Of a stretch of DNA of 64,000 bases, positions 49,011 through 60,569 are shown piece after piece. Below the pieces are notes generated by a model that saw only the letters and a program-made list of their open reading frames with translations, was not told the origin of the DNA and did no database searches. The position numbers and the translations under genes are program-made. Where the stretch lies: assembly GCA_963691655.1 (NCBI GenBank), contig OY829328.1, positions 5,360,204 through 5,424,203 of the forward strand. Direction: 5' to 3'. Position 1 is the first letter of the stretch. Each line of letters starts with the position of its first letter. This DNA is from Toxonevra muliebris (Eukaryota; Arthropoda; Insecta; Diptera; Pallopteridae).

Positions 49011-49510
49011 GAAATAATACATCTAAACCTCAGTGGCCTGGTGAATTAGTGCTAGACTGGAGTCCCAGTAGCCTCAGGTTAAAAAATTTCAAATGATTAT
49101 TCTATATATAAACAATTTCTCTGTTAATCGTAAAACATAAATAAATATATTTTTTCTAAACTACAGAACTTTTACTCATTTATGAATCGCATATTCACCG
49201 GAAGTGGAAACGGCTGTAGCATTGCTGCATTGTAGTCCACATATGTTTACTTTTTCAGCGAGGTTATTGTACATAAAATAGAGCTTAAATTCAATTATTC
49301 AAAAATTTGAGAACAACTCAATGATAAGAAATTAGCTATTTCTGGAGTTATCAGGAGAAGAAGGTGAACATTACGATTCAATTACTCATTGATTAATGAT
49401 CGATAAAGATTTAGTAAAAGTTATTTCGTTATTTATCGTATGTATTGTAATATATTCATTTACAAACTTGATTCAGTAAAAAACAGTAACTTTTTACAGC
49501 ATTAACATGG

Positions 49511-49580
49511 TATCACAATGAGCCTAAATGTGCTTAAGTGTGCTTTCAAGCAGAAGGCTGCCACTCCAACCTAACCTAAC
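49511..49580 (+). repeat. SINE 3'-end fragment
   Basis: GGTATCACAATGAGCCTAAA, then GGCTGCCACTCC followed by an AACCTAACCTAACCT tail. It matches the end of the SINE at 17276. Confidence 0.6.
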
Positions 49581-52440
49581 CTACAGCGTTAACAGCCAAA
49601 ATACACATATGTGTACCAACTCAACTCTTTTTCATTTGAAATGAGATATTTAACTTATGTTTAGTAGGAAACAAAAAAAATCTCGGTACTGAAGAGATTA
49701 AAAGAGCTTCTTAATTTAAGCAATTGATAATTTATGCTGTCATCGATCATCACTTACTTCTCCAACTTTAAAAGGTGCATTTTTCTTTGAAAATACCCAT
49801 TTTTACAAAAAAAAAATTTCTATTTTTTTTTTATTTTTTTAGCTTTAAAAATTTTGTAAAAAATTGTTTTTTCTTTAATTAATTAATTTTTTCGTAATTT
49901 TTTTCATCCTCGTTATCATCGTTCACTTTTATCTCGTTGTTAGCTTAACTCAGTAATGCCTAGCGGTGCCATATGGCACCTTGTCGCTGAGCCGTTCCTG
50001 ACCCAGGTTCAAAAACAATTTTTTTCTCGAGTTACTTCTTGATCTCGGACTCAGCGACCTCCTATTACCCTAAGTGCATTTGTCCTGTCTCTGCTCGTTT
50101 TCAAAAGTTTCCATTTGTAGAACAGTGTAATCAAACTAATGGAATTAATTGGATTCAAGACTTTATGAAAAATAATACTAAATTAAATTGAAGGAAACCT
50201 TAAGATGGAATGGAATGGAATTTTATGACAATATACAAAAGTTGTACGAAAAACTTACTTTAAATTTTTCCAATACAATATTTTGACTCTTTCATGTATT
50301 GATTGTGATTCTTTTTACTGATAAATTCAATAAATGGAAAATTCTGAGGTGACCTCTACAGAAAGAAGATCGTTAGTAACGATAGCCGGCATTTATTGAA
50401 AACCTTGAATTTTAATACTAGTCGGTTTTACCCTATGCTCATAAATGGGGCAGTTACTTGGGGAATCTTCGAAAAATTAATAGAAAGCATTGAGATAATC
50501 GGTCTAGAAAGATTTAATATATGGTAAATGTAAATCTCCAAATAAAAAAAATTACTAGTTTATTTTCAACAACACTTGCTGAAAAGGGCTCCTTCTTCTA
50601 CCTCGCTATAATTATTTATTTTTTTGGAAATGTTCACACATGAAAATCTTTGTGTTTTCCTTGAATTTTTTCCTGCGCTATATTAATTTTTCTATTGACT
50701 CGAATATCCTTAAATATTACCAACTTATTCGACTTCAAAATAATAAAAATCCAGTTCATGCACTTGAATGATTTTTCTGGTGAAATGAAAATTTCTACTA
50801 GACGCAGAAAATAAAATCACAAAGGAAAAAGGAAAAACACGTAAGGGGAAAATATGTACGGCGAACATTGTACGCGCTTTGAAGCAATTACTACATAATT
50901 TAAAATACTTTTTTTTTTAAATTTATATTCTCTATATTTAAAATTAAATTACAATAATACGAAAGTTTTTGGGAATATAAATAGCATAGGCAAATAATTT
51001 TTTTGTGTCACAGTGAGTCTAAGAGGAACTAAAACTATATTCCAAATTTTTCATTTTCAATAATTGCGTCAAAAGTGGGTACCCTCGCATTGACAGGAAG
51101 GTTATAATCACACCTTGGTTTGGCTGCTTTTGACATGAATATTATCCTAACTCATTTCCAACTTGTTGGCGTGCTCGCAGCCAGCCAGCATATCTCTTAG
51201 ACTCCAAAGAATCATAAGAATTAAGGTCTATCACCTCCACCATGCGTTTTAATTAAACTGAAAATATTGTTTGAACTTTGTAGATGCAGCCGAGCTTATG
51301 TCTAGGTCCTGTCTCTCTGCTTTATGAGGAGTGATAACATTGTTATTTGAGCAGCAGCATTACTCGAGTTATGCAAGAGATTAGTAAAACTCCTATAACT
51401 TGTTCTGAACTCCAAATTTTAATATTAGTCATATCGAAGTAGCTTATATCAGGAGCAATGTAATGGTTTTCCATTTATTCTTTGTTCGATTAACAATAAT
51501 CGAAAACGATAGAAATTAGCGTTCTTAATTAATTACCAAACTTAAGAAGATAAGACAAAAAAAATCGCTTAAGGTTGTTCAAATACAAAACTTTTGCAAG
51601 CAAAAGTAAACACGAAAATTGGAACTTTTTTTATATCTCCATTAAATAATAAATATGTTAATCATTTATGAATCCGTTTCCCCTCAATGCCATACTATAT
51701 AATTCATAAAAATTGTTTATAAAAAGAAAATTTCATAATTAAATTTTGTATTTTTTTTTTGTCATGAAATCAGCTAGCAGCAACGGATATTGAGTTCAAA
51801 GTGGCACTAAAACTATAAATTCTCAGAAGTTTTTAAAACAGAAATCAGCAGTAAGCACAAACGTTTTTCTCCCTCTAATTACTTATATAAATACTAAAGC
51901 CCGTTTAAATATTTCAGTTTTCTGAAAAGTTTTTGGAGAGTGTTTGATTGTCAACCCATAAGTTTAAGTATCCCTTAAGCATTCTTAAATATGCTCATAT
52001 GCTTTGGTTGAAATTGGTTGCAATTTTTATTATATTAATACTCGACCATTTACAATGTGGATGAATGCCATTCAGCTACCGTAATTTTAATTTGATATAA
52101 AATAATATGCAGATTTTAATATGATATAGTGGAAAATTAAATTAAAATGTTTAAAAACCTTTGATATACATACTCCATCATATGACATACTTACATACAC
52201 ACACGCATACACACATTAGTATATATCCACACACACACTTATACATTACCAACTTTTAATATAATTTATCAATAATTGCAATTAATTCAATATTCAATGG
52301 ATTACGTTTGCACATTAATATATTGCAGCGGTGATTTATAACCGTAAAAGTTACAAACATGAGTATGTCATTTAAGCCTTAATCAATTTTTTGTTATAAC
52401 ATACGCACACGTGAGTACATATACATATGTATGTGGGTAT
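49581..52440. other. Intergenic/intronic, nothing recognised
   Basis: AT-rich. A 14-bp palindrome GTGCCATATGGCAC lies near 49965, and less AT-rich patches at 49970-50090 and 51060-51260 have no recognisable domain. Confidence 0.4.
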
Positions 52441-52990
52441 GTAAGCATATTCACATACCCAACGGGCCCGATTGACAGCAGCTCGCCTGAGGAGTATAAG
52501 GTGAGCACTTGTTGTTTTTGTTTTGTTAACGAACACTTGCAGCCGAAAAGCAATCGTTTCCGAATCAAACGACGACAAGATCATCGTAATTTAAATTAAC
52601 AAAACTGACAATGTTGACTCAAAGATTTTGTGAGAGATCTTTTGAAGCATTTCGAAAAGAAGAAGAAGAATATTGTAGAGCAGGGCAGTGGAAAAAAGCG
52701 AACGAACAGCTGACGCAAAGATCTCATGAGAGGTCTTTCGAAGCACTCCATAAGGGGCGTAAAACGGTTTATTTTTTCTAATGACATGCCATATTAAAAA
52801 CGCAATGGTGTGTCATACGGAGAGGAAGCTGACTTGTCAGCACTCCGAAAAACCATTTGGAGTGCTTTTTCCCGTTGGGATACGCATGGCATGCGGCATA
52901 TGGGAGTGTGCTGCTTTTAATTATGATATAAATGAAATTCCTATTTATGTGTGCCCGCCTTAAAAGGCTATTAAAAAATTACATCTCCCC
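52441..52990 (+). other. GC-richer island with a small ORF and internal duplication
   Basis: This patch is clearly less AT-rich than its surroundings. A 56-codon frame at 52611-52781 starts with ATG and contains two related units, TQRFCERSFEAFRKE and TQRSHERSFEALHKG. Upstream, a frame (GPIDSSSPEEYK) runs to a GTGAGC donor at 52501; the next AG is only 42 nt away, too short for an intron. An inverted repeat AGCACTCC/GGAGTGCT lies at about 52840-52865. It may be a first exon or promoter region of a gene to the right, or repeat-derived. Confidence 0.35.
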
Positions 52991-55450
52991 ATGTCCATTT
53001 TTAATACAAATTACAGATCCATATAAATTTAAAAACTAATTTAGAAATACGGCAATCCCGGTCGCTGTTCGATTATTTGCATACAACAAAACGCACTCAA
53101 TGAATTTATTTTTAATTTTATGCCGTGGTGATTTAACATATTACAGCAGTAACTAGTGAGTTTGTTGAATACACAGCAGCATTTTCAATGGTAGCTTGAA
53201 ATCTGCACTTATCCTAACAGACGCTGCTTTAATCTATGATGTGTATTCTTCAATTTCTTGACGCCTCCAATTTACATTCCACTTATTGAGAGAAACCAAG
53301 TCCAAGTGCTCAAGCCATTTGTTTTGCTGGTGAGTTTGATCTGTGAGGATCTATCAAGATTTTTTTTGGATGCTTCTTTGTCAATATTTTTCTATAACAA
53401 AAATTTTGTGTGCTCTTAATAAAAATAAGTTGTTGTCACTCCTTTTGTCCTGATCCCATTGCCAAGCTCGAGTATATCTGTTGGGCTTGGTATTTCTCGT
53501 CTCTCATATTTACTTAATATTATTATTGTTTAATATTATTGACATTATCGTTACTAAGCTAAATGTATGAACATACTATAGTACGTCCATACATATTAAA
53601 AAATTTTGTTATTTATTTATTCAATTAATATTTAAAAAAGTAAGGCTGTTATGCAAATAAAAATATTTTATGAGAGGAAAAAAAATACTAGCTGTGAAAA
53701 GTTTTTTTTTTTTTTTGCATACTAGTATTATGTAAAATAATGTTATTGTTCTTCATGTAATTGTTGTAGGTGTTGACTTTTATATGCATAATTAAAAGCA
53801 TATATGTATGGGTTTAAAGGGAAATGTGTATAGTTTTTTCTGTTGTTGTTCAAAGTTACTCGTTTAAGTATTAAGTCTATTTTGCGCAAAATATATTTAT
53901 GTGATGTAAATAGACCTTTATATTGTATACAAAAAACGGTAAAAAATTCCGGGAACTACATACAAGTATGTTATTTTATTAAGTCCTTACACACACACAT
54001 GCACACACATACATATAAGAGCATACTTAGATATGAAAGTACCCAGGGTAAAAAATTGATGCACATGACTTTAAAATGCAACTGATCAAAAATAACAGAG
54101 ACAAAGAAAATAACAGAGAAGCTAAATGCCTAGCTCTTCCAATTGTAAAAATGAAAATCGCTACAATATGCTCTGCTCCTTTATTTCTTTAATTTTCAAC
54201 TAAATCGAAACATTTTTGGCATCGGTCGCAATTTGATTTTTTTACGTAGCAAAAATATGAAAATATTACAAAAGAGCATTGGCTATGGCTATATCCTTTG
54301 CAGAATGATCCCGTGATTACGAATTAACCAAAGAAACGGGTTTTCAATGACGGTAACCACTGTCAGTAGGACAAAAAAAAGTCTTCTTGGTGGTAAGCTG
54401 CACCGTTAAGAGACATGTAACACAACTTTGAAGTTTTTGATATTATTGTAATGAAATTTCGTATGAGAAACACAATAAGATTGTTATAGTATCCTCGAGA
54501 ATTCCATCAACGCTACTTGGCGGCGGATAACAGCACATTCAGCTCTTAAACTACAATTAAATTTACAACAAGCCGAAATTTATACTTGCAAGATTAGATT
54601 AAAAAGATTCCATGACAGATAAAAAAGCTCTTGCTAATTCTGCTCATTATAATAATTCCTCTATTTGCCCTACAAATTTAAGCGATTACGGTCCATAAAA
54701 AACTTTATTTTTCGAGAATCAAAAAATCATAAAAATTACGTTGAAGATATTTATATTGTATTTCCCTTTCCCCCTTTTCACAGAATCAATACATACTTCA
54801 GGAAGTGCTACACTAGAACATACTAAAAGGTATAAGATTCAGTAAATTGAAAGATGTTCATTAGAAGTGCTTTGGGTGCTAATCTCTCAGCCGCTGGGTA
54901 TAAATTTTATACTTTTGTATGAGTGTAACTATTTATTTGTAGAAGAAGTACATACTCGTATAGATAGTGAAGTGTACAATTTTTCGGTATATAAATATGT
55001 AACTAAACATATATGCGCATACATTTATTAGCTTCTACACAATTAACTCTTAACTATATAATTTTCTAAATTAGCATTATTGCTGTGGCAATAATATTTC
55101 CGTCTTAAATACATATAATTCATGTATATAATTATTTTTATTGCATATTATTTAATTACAAATTGCAGTTAAAACCAAACTTCCATTTAAAGCACACCTA
55201 TTTCAATATGAAAATACTTATTGTAATTAAAGTAGGCTACGGTTTTTTAAAATAAATTTTGTAGAAATTTACATGTGTTTATGTATTTACACACAAGCTG
55301 TAAAAATTTACATAAATAACTTTGGATTTAAATTATTTTGAAGTCATAATATTAATTAATTTAATTTATTCGAACACGAAGAATTTTTTATTTTACCGAA
55401 AATTATCAAGCGTAACCAGTGGTGGATCATAGATTTACCATAGGGGGGAG
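52991..55450. other. Intergenic, nothing recognised
   Basis: AT-rich with a (CA)n tract at 53990-54015. The less AT-rich stretches at 53200-53500 and 54290-54420 were translated on both strands without finding a family. Confidence 0.4.
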
Positions 55451-55658
55451 GGGGTTGAATTTTTATACAATTGAAGGGATGTAAGTCTAAAGGGTCTAAA
55501 CGCCAAATTTTTTTTTTTTTTTAGAGATAATAAATTTCTAAAATATTTGTCAAGTATAATATGTCTTATCTATTAAAAAAAAAAATAAAAAAAAAAATTC
55601 GAGAATGTTTGTTAGGGTCTAAATCCAGTACTAATTGCAGCCGTTCCATTCACATTTT

Positions 55659-56580
55659 TGATCAAAAAGTTCCCGGAATTTGTTCAGAAAATTAAAAATA
55701 AAAGTTTATTCATCTAAATATATATTGTCCCCTTCAAAGTAATCCCCATCGACTGCAACACACTTATGTCAGCGCTTGATTCAATCCTCGAAACATTTTT
55801 TATGTTCGGTTTTCGGTATGTCCATCAGTGCTTCCTGCGATTTTTCCATTACTTACTCTCTGCTGCTGAAACGCGTTCCCCGTAATGGTTTTTTAACTCG
55901 ATTGAACAGAAAGAAGTCTGAGCGTGAATCAGCCAAATCAGGTGAATTCGGTGGCTGTTGGATGGTATTTGTTGCATTTTTCGTCAAAAAATTACGAATA
56001 ATGATGGCACTGTGCGACGGTACGTTATCATGATGCAAAATCCACGAGTTTTCTGTCCACAGTTCTGGTCTCTTTCGGCAAATTGCTTCACGCAAACATC
56101 TCATAACGCCCAAATAATACTCTCTGATGGTTAATTTGCGGTTATTGACTAAAATTGCTTTTACTTTATCAACGTTTTCGTCGGTTTTCGATGTCGATAG
56201 TCTGCCATTGCGTGCATCATCTTCGTTTGACTCACGACCACTTTTGAACCGCTCGTGCCACTGGTAAACGACCGTTTTCTTTAGAGAATCGTTGCCGAAA
56301 CACTTTTCCAACATTTCCAACGTTAGCGCATCATTAAATCCGTTTTTTACGCAAAATTTAAAACAATACAATTTCATAAAATTGTAAAAAATCGCCAACA
56401 CACACAGAGATAGATGTACTTTTGGTTACGTAACTTCAGCAAATCAAGCTATGACGCTAAGATTTAGAGAATATATCAACAACGGATGTACCAACTTAAC
56501 AAAAAAAAAAAAAAACAGAACTCAAATCGAAACGATGGGAGCGCCACACGGTGGTTATTCCGGGAACTTTTTGATCAAGG
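55659..56580 (-). mobile_element. Internally deleted mariner transposon
   Basis: Inverted repeats TTGATCAAAAAGTTCCCGGA (left) and its inverse (right, about 56560-56580) bound roughly 920 bp, about 0.4 kb shorter than a typical 1.3-kb mariner. The transposase lies between them on the minus strand. Confidence 0.7.
55853..56401 (-). pseudogene. mariner transposase, internally deleted
   Basis: The 182-residue frame has the mariner N-terminal helix-turn-helix region (LEKCFGNDSLKKTVVYQWHE, RFKSGRESNEDDARNGR) up to NNRKLTIRE. It then jumps directly to YYLGVMRCLREAICRKRPEL, WILHHDNVPSH and SPDLADSRSDFFLF. About 120 residues are missing at the junction, including the first catalytic Asp. The second (Asp125) and third Asp remain, but their spacing is two residues too long for DD34D. 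It cannot be active. Confidence 0.85.
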
Positions 56581-56659
56581 TGGTATTCCCGTTCAATGTT
56601 TTTGGTACTTAGACCCTTTAGACTTACATCCCTTCAATTGTAAGAAAAAATTTAATTGT

Positions 56660-58200
56660 AATATGCCCCAAAAATTCTAAATTTCTGCTTCATTAGCGAA
56701 ATTTTCGGTAGCACTTGTGAGTTTGATAACCAATATTGCAAGTAGAGTTCGCAGACAGGAACTTATAAGCTTGAGCAAACACATGTGGAATGAAAATAAA
56801 CCAGAAATTTTAACAAACTAGCTTTTGCATACTTAACTTAGACATCTTATCTAAAATTGTTGCAGTGTGTTATAAGATTAAACTATAATGAAGGCTTTTG
56901 AAGACTTCTTACAAATAGAAAACACATTAAATTGAATCAAACGGTCTGTTCTAGTAATAAATATTTGTGAAAGTAACAGTAGTGCTTTGTTTTTGCTCTT
57001 ATTTGCAATAAGGTGCCTCAAGGACAAAAACAGTTAATGAAATACTTGAAGAATTTTCTGAAATCTCTCGCAGATTATAAAAAAAGCCAGGTTGGAAAAA
57101 ATTATCATATTTCACTCTTCATTATTCTGATTAGTTAATAGTTTATGCGTTCAATATTTCGTATAGGATACTTTCGCCGATGACATCTTTAAGAAAAATT
57201 ATTTTAAAAAAAATTCCAAGGTCTTCTTGTGAGAGGTTTGAACCCGAAATCTCGAAACCCCCTACTAAGCGTAACACAAGTGGCGTTTAAATATGTCCGA
57301 AACATAACTAGTTAAAGGCAAAACAAATATCTCGTTCGTTGGTTGGGTTAAGTGGTGACTCTCTTCCCTATAGAGACCAAATTAACGCAAAATTTCATTA
57401 TTGGTTTGCCTAAAAATCGGTTTGTTTGGTTTATGAAGGACACAAATAAATATATTAGAATAAACATTTTGCCAGTTTCCCCAAGATTTTAAGCGAGGCA
57501 AAGTTGGAAGAATCTCATCAGGATTTAACAGTGATAGTGTGTATTTGCGTGTAAAGTATTGTAAATTTGTTTTTATCGCCAATTTTATTGAACATTCAAT
57601 TGAACTGTGTAGGTAGAACTCACAATATGTTACCAAAATAAGTACTTATTCAAACTATACAAAAAAAAATGTTGAGTGTTCTTGAAAAACTTTCATGGCA
57701 TTAATTCGATTGATTTCAGGCGTACGGCAACAATGAAAAATATTTCATAGCAACAAAAACCACAACAATGAATGCAATTTAACAGCACTTCCTCTAGTTC
57801 GCAACAGCAAAAGTAATATAAGCAGCAGAGTATGACGAGCTACGAATATTTATGTTTATTTCATCACTTTCATACTTTTTACCATCAATTGAAATTTTCA
57901 ATTGCAAAATATTTGTAACAATTTATAAGGAAAGATATTCTTTCAAAATTCAATATTGCAGGTACTTATTACCATTTTCTGCAAATTAAACACGAACATA
58001 TTTTGTCGCTTCTCTCTCAGCAATAAAATTAATGTTTATAAAGAAAAATATGAAAAAAAAATTTAATGCACTTTTGAAAAGTATTAAGAAATAAGAAATA
58101 TACAGAAAAGAAAAACGCACAAAAAAATCAGCAGCATTTCCTTTGGCAGGAATATTAAATTTTTATTTATTCCATGGTAAAAATGCTTCAATTTATTTTT
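56660..58200. other. Intergenic
   Basis: No gene is seen. On the minus strand near 57230-57290, GGGTTCAAACCTCTCAC with CGCTTAGTAGGGGG resembles a tRNA/SINE B-box region, but the match is weak. Confidence 0.4.
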
Positions 58201-58202
58201 TA

Positions 58203-58567
58203 CAGTGGACGCTCGGAATTCTTAAATTCGGAAATCTAAATTGTCGAGAAAACTTATGCAATTTTTGAATTTTATGTAAACTCCTAAAATTTTAAGATTT
58301 GACTTAAGTTTTCTGAGTAGATCTGTAATTAATTTGTGTTCGATTGTTCTTCTCCCTTTTAGTGCTTTTACCTAATAAAAAGCTACTGTGTACAATGTTT
58401 GGATTTGTAAAATATTTTACGCCTATAAATATTTAAAAAGGTGCTTTAATAAAAAGGAACTTTTCTTGGAAAAAAAGTCGATTTAAAAAACCGCCCGGAA
58501 ATCTTAAGAATTCGGAATTCTTAAGTGTCCCAAGAACAAACTACTTAAGAATTCCGAGTGCCCACTG
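58203..58567. mobile_element. pogo-like MITE, TA target duplication
   Basis: CAGTGGACGCTCGGAATTCT (58203) is inverted on the right as CAGTGGGCACTCGGAATTCT (to 58567), flanked by TA on both sides. The 5'-CAG start and TA duplication are typical of pogo elements. The 365-bp interior is non-coding and carries extra GAATTCTTAAG palindromes near the right end. Confidence 0.75.
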
Positions 58568-58927
58568 TATTACTATTTTACTTTATTTAAAAATGATTTC
58601 ATTTCTGCTTTACATACTTATGTAGTACTTGGAATAAATATTATTTTGTAAATAGTATATAGCTACATATATACACATTATGTCCATAGTATAACTACAT
58701 AAAAGAAGTTATTATGTACATATATGTACATTATAGTGGCTCGATCTGAAAACCTTCTTGTGTTTTAAAATGTAATACAACCATTATAATGACACAACAG
58801 CCCATTGAGAGTCTAGGCCGAGCTTTTTTCGCGTGTTATATTGTATAATTTTATGTCGAACACGAACGCCAAAGATTCAATTTGAATTATACGCGTTTTT
58901 CTCAAAACTCACTTTTTTTGCATGGCA

Positions 58928-59163
58928 GACAGTTAATCTCCGGATTGGCTGGGCCGACTTAGTGCGTTGGGTTTGTTAATATGTTTTACACCAGAATCAA
59001 CCACATTTATTCCGAAAAGTTCCAAAAAAAATTTCCGAAAGGGAAATTATCTGAAAAACGGATAATTTTTCATTTTTTAGATTTTTTTTTTAAAGTGGTT
59101 GATTCCTATGGGAATGCAGCTTTTTTTTCTGTTTCAGATCTACCGTTTCGGAGATTAACTGTC
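58928..59163. mobile_element. Possible MITE with GACAGTTAATCTCCG ends
   Basis: GACAGTTAATCTCCG at 58928-58942 is perfectly inverted at 59149-59163, enclosing about 236 bp. A 69-codon frame (58981-59190) crosses the right end and is not supported. The target duplication is unclear. Confidence 0.5.
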
Positions 59164-59259
59164 GTCCATAAGATTCAACTTTTTTTTTAGACTCGACTTT
59201 GGTTGCTTCTTTATTCTGTATTCTTAAAAGCCTAAGTAATTTTATAAAAAAAACTCGAC

Positions 59260-60290
59260 TTCAATATGTACCTAATAAAATACCTATTGGTATGACAGTT
59301 GCTGGGATATTGGTGACATTGTTGAAGGTACTGATATGGATCTAACAGTTCTATCAATGCCATCCGATACAATGCCAACAATTCCAGTTTTAAAACAGCG
59401 CTATACAATACAAATTCCAGAGGCCCAAACTTGGCTTTTGCCGGGACCTGGGCCGGAAGTTGATTGTAAGCGTATTTTCACTGACGGCTCCAGAACAGAA
59501 TTCGGTTCGGGTTCTGGGGTCTTTATTGAAAATTATGGAGTGCACCTTCACTTCTCCCTTGGGTTGTATGCTTCCGTTTTTCAAGCAGAAATTTTTGCAA
59601 TCATCAAGGCAGTGGACCATGTTATTGATAATGGTTGGAGAGAAAGGAGTATCTGTGTATTTAGTGACAGTCAGGCTGCGCTTAAATCCTTGCTTAATCC
59701 TCTAACCACGTCTAAACTGGCTATGCATTGCAAATCCAGGCTTGATTGTGTTGGAAAACACAATAGCCTGCTGTTGATATGGATTCCTGGACACTCAGGA
59801 ATTTCAGGAAATGAATCGGCTGACCTTCTGGCCGGAAAGGGTTCGGAAACTGGTTTCCTGGGCCCAGAACCTGTACTCTCTTTGTCGTCTACAGCCATCA
59901 AGACCACCATTAATGAGTGGGTCGACTTGACCCACAATCGTAAATGGGAGGAGCTGAGGGGTTTATATACAGGTCATTTCTCTTGGGCCAAACAATTGCA
60001 TATGATTGGACTGGGAGCTAGTGCCTTCTGTGCTTCCTGTGGTTTGGAGGAAGAATGTGAAGACGCGGCGGGCCACTTTCTTAGTGTCTGCCCCGCTTTC
60101 TGCCAGATCAGAGTAAGCATATTTTGTACTAGAATGTTGGGAGACGAACACCTGAGCTCTCTAACACCGCAGGATCTGCTAAGATTTATTAATAAATCTG
60201 GTAGATTTAAAGAATAGCAAAAGGGAACACAGGATATGGTACAATGAACGTAAAACTTGTCTGAGTGTTAATCAAAAAAAAAAGAAAAAA
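59260..60290 (+). mobile_element. 5'-truncated LINE, I/LOA-like, with RNase H
   Basis: The 3' end of a non-LTR retrotransposon: the RNase H/C-terminal part of ORF2, a short 3' UTR (AGCAAAAGGGAACACAGG) and an A-rich tail (60271-60297). The 5' limit is estimated from the stop just upstream of the frame. A second, shorter copy lies at 44558. Clade assignment is by domain content only. Confidence 0.75.
59336..60217 (+). CDS. LINE ORF2 C-terminus: RNase H and Cys/His knuckle
   Basis: An uninterrupted 293-codon frame, the longest single-frame transposon ORF here. RNase H residues are intact: FTDGS (Asp50), FQAEI (Glu85), FSDSQAALKSL (Asp111), WIPGHSGISGNESADLLA (His153, Asp163). A C-terminal finger follows (FCASCGLEEE, then AGHFLSVCPAF; Cys232, Cys235, His247, Cys252). 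It is the tail of a reverse transcriptase polyprotein whose upstream part is missing, so it is probably not expressed as such. The absence of stops suggests a fairly recent insertion. Confidence 0.85.
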   Translation: MDLTVLSMPSDTMPTIPVLKQRYTIQIPEAQTWLLPGPGPEVDCKRIFTDGSRTEFGSGSGVFIENYGVHLHFSLGLYASVFQAEIFAIIKAVDHVIDNGWRERSICVFSDSQAALKSLLNPLTTSKLAMHCKSRLDCVGKHNSLLLIWIPGHSGISGNESADLLAGKGSETGFLGPEPVLSLSSTAIKTTINEWVDLTHNRKWEELRGLYTGHFSWAKQLHMIGLGASAFCASCGLEEECEDAAGHFLSVCPAFCQIRVSIFCTRMLGDEHLSSLTPQDLLRFINKSGRFKE

Positions 60291-60400
60291 AGAAAAAATT
60301 TGAAAGCAATTTGGGCAACAATTTCAAAACATTTGAGTTATCTTGCATACATATATAATTTTTTTATTATGTTTGAATTTATCAAAGATATATTTTCAGT

Positions 60401-60560
60401 ACGGACACACGGGAGTGAATAATAATGGAATCGTACAGTAACTCATTGCCCTTCCTCCTATTGTCCATAATTACTGTATAAATTCTAGGTGTCCAAATCC
60501 AATTGAAAGACAACATTTTTATTTATTTTTATTGAAATTACTTTTTTGTCGTGTGTCTGC
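60401..60560 (-). mobile_element. Small MITE-like repeat, copy B
   Basis: The ends carry GACACACG-type inverted repeats (ACGGACACACGGG on the left; the right end inverse reads GCAGACACACGACA). The interior, read on the minus strand, matches 46733-46910 over AATTGGATTTGGACACC, GAATTTATA, GGCAATGAGTTACT and TCCATTATT. Two independent copies with shared ends support a real family. Confidence 0.65.
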
Positions 60561-60569
60561 AATATAAAA

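Larger units (their letters stand above)
55465..56645. mobile_element. Outer inverted-repeat element hosting a mariner
   Basis: A perfect 32-bp inverted repeat (55469-55500 against 56609-56640; core GGGATGTAAGTCTAAAGGG) flanks the mariner copy, separated from it by about 160 bp on the left and 30 bp on the right. Similarity extends a few bases outward with small gaps. The simplest reading is a non-autonomous foldback or MITE into which mariner jumped. Confidence 0.6.

Noticed and set aside
49019..49085. tRNA-like stretch (GTGGCCTGGTGAATTAGTGC)
   Set aside because: A-box-like only; the B-box position (CAGGTTAAAAAAT) has lost the consensus. Too weak to list.
52501..52542. 42-nt intron (GTGAGC ... 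TTGCAG)
   Set aside because: Too short for a dipteran spliceosomal intron. The length is a multiple of three and the frame is open throughout, so splicing is not needed to explain it.
55776..56033. Plus-strand 85-codon frame
   Set aside because: It lies antisense to the mariner transposase, which has clear family motifs.
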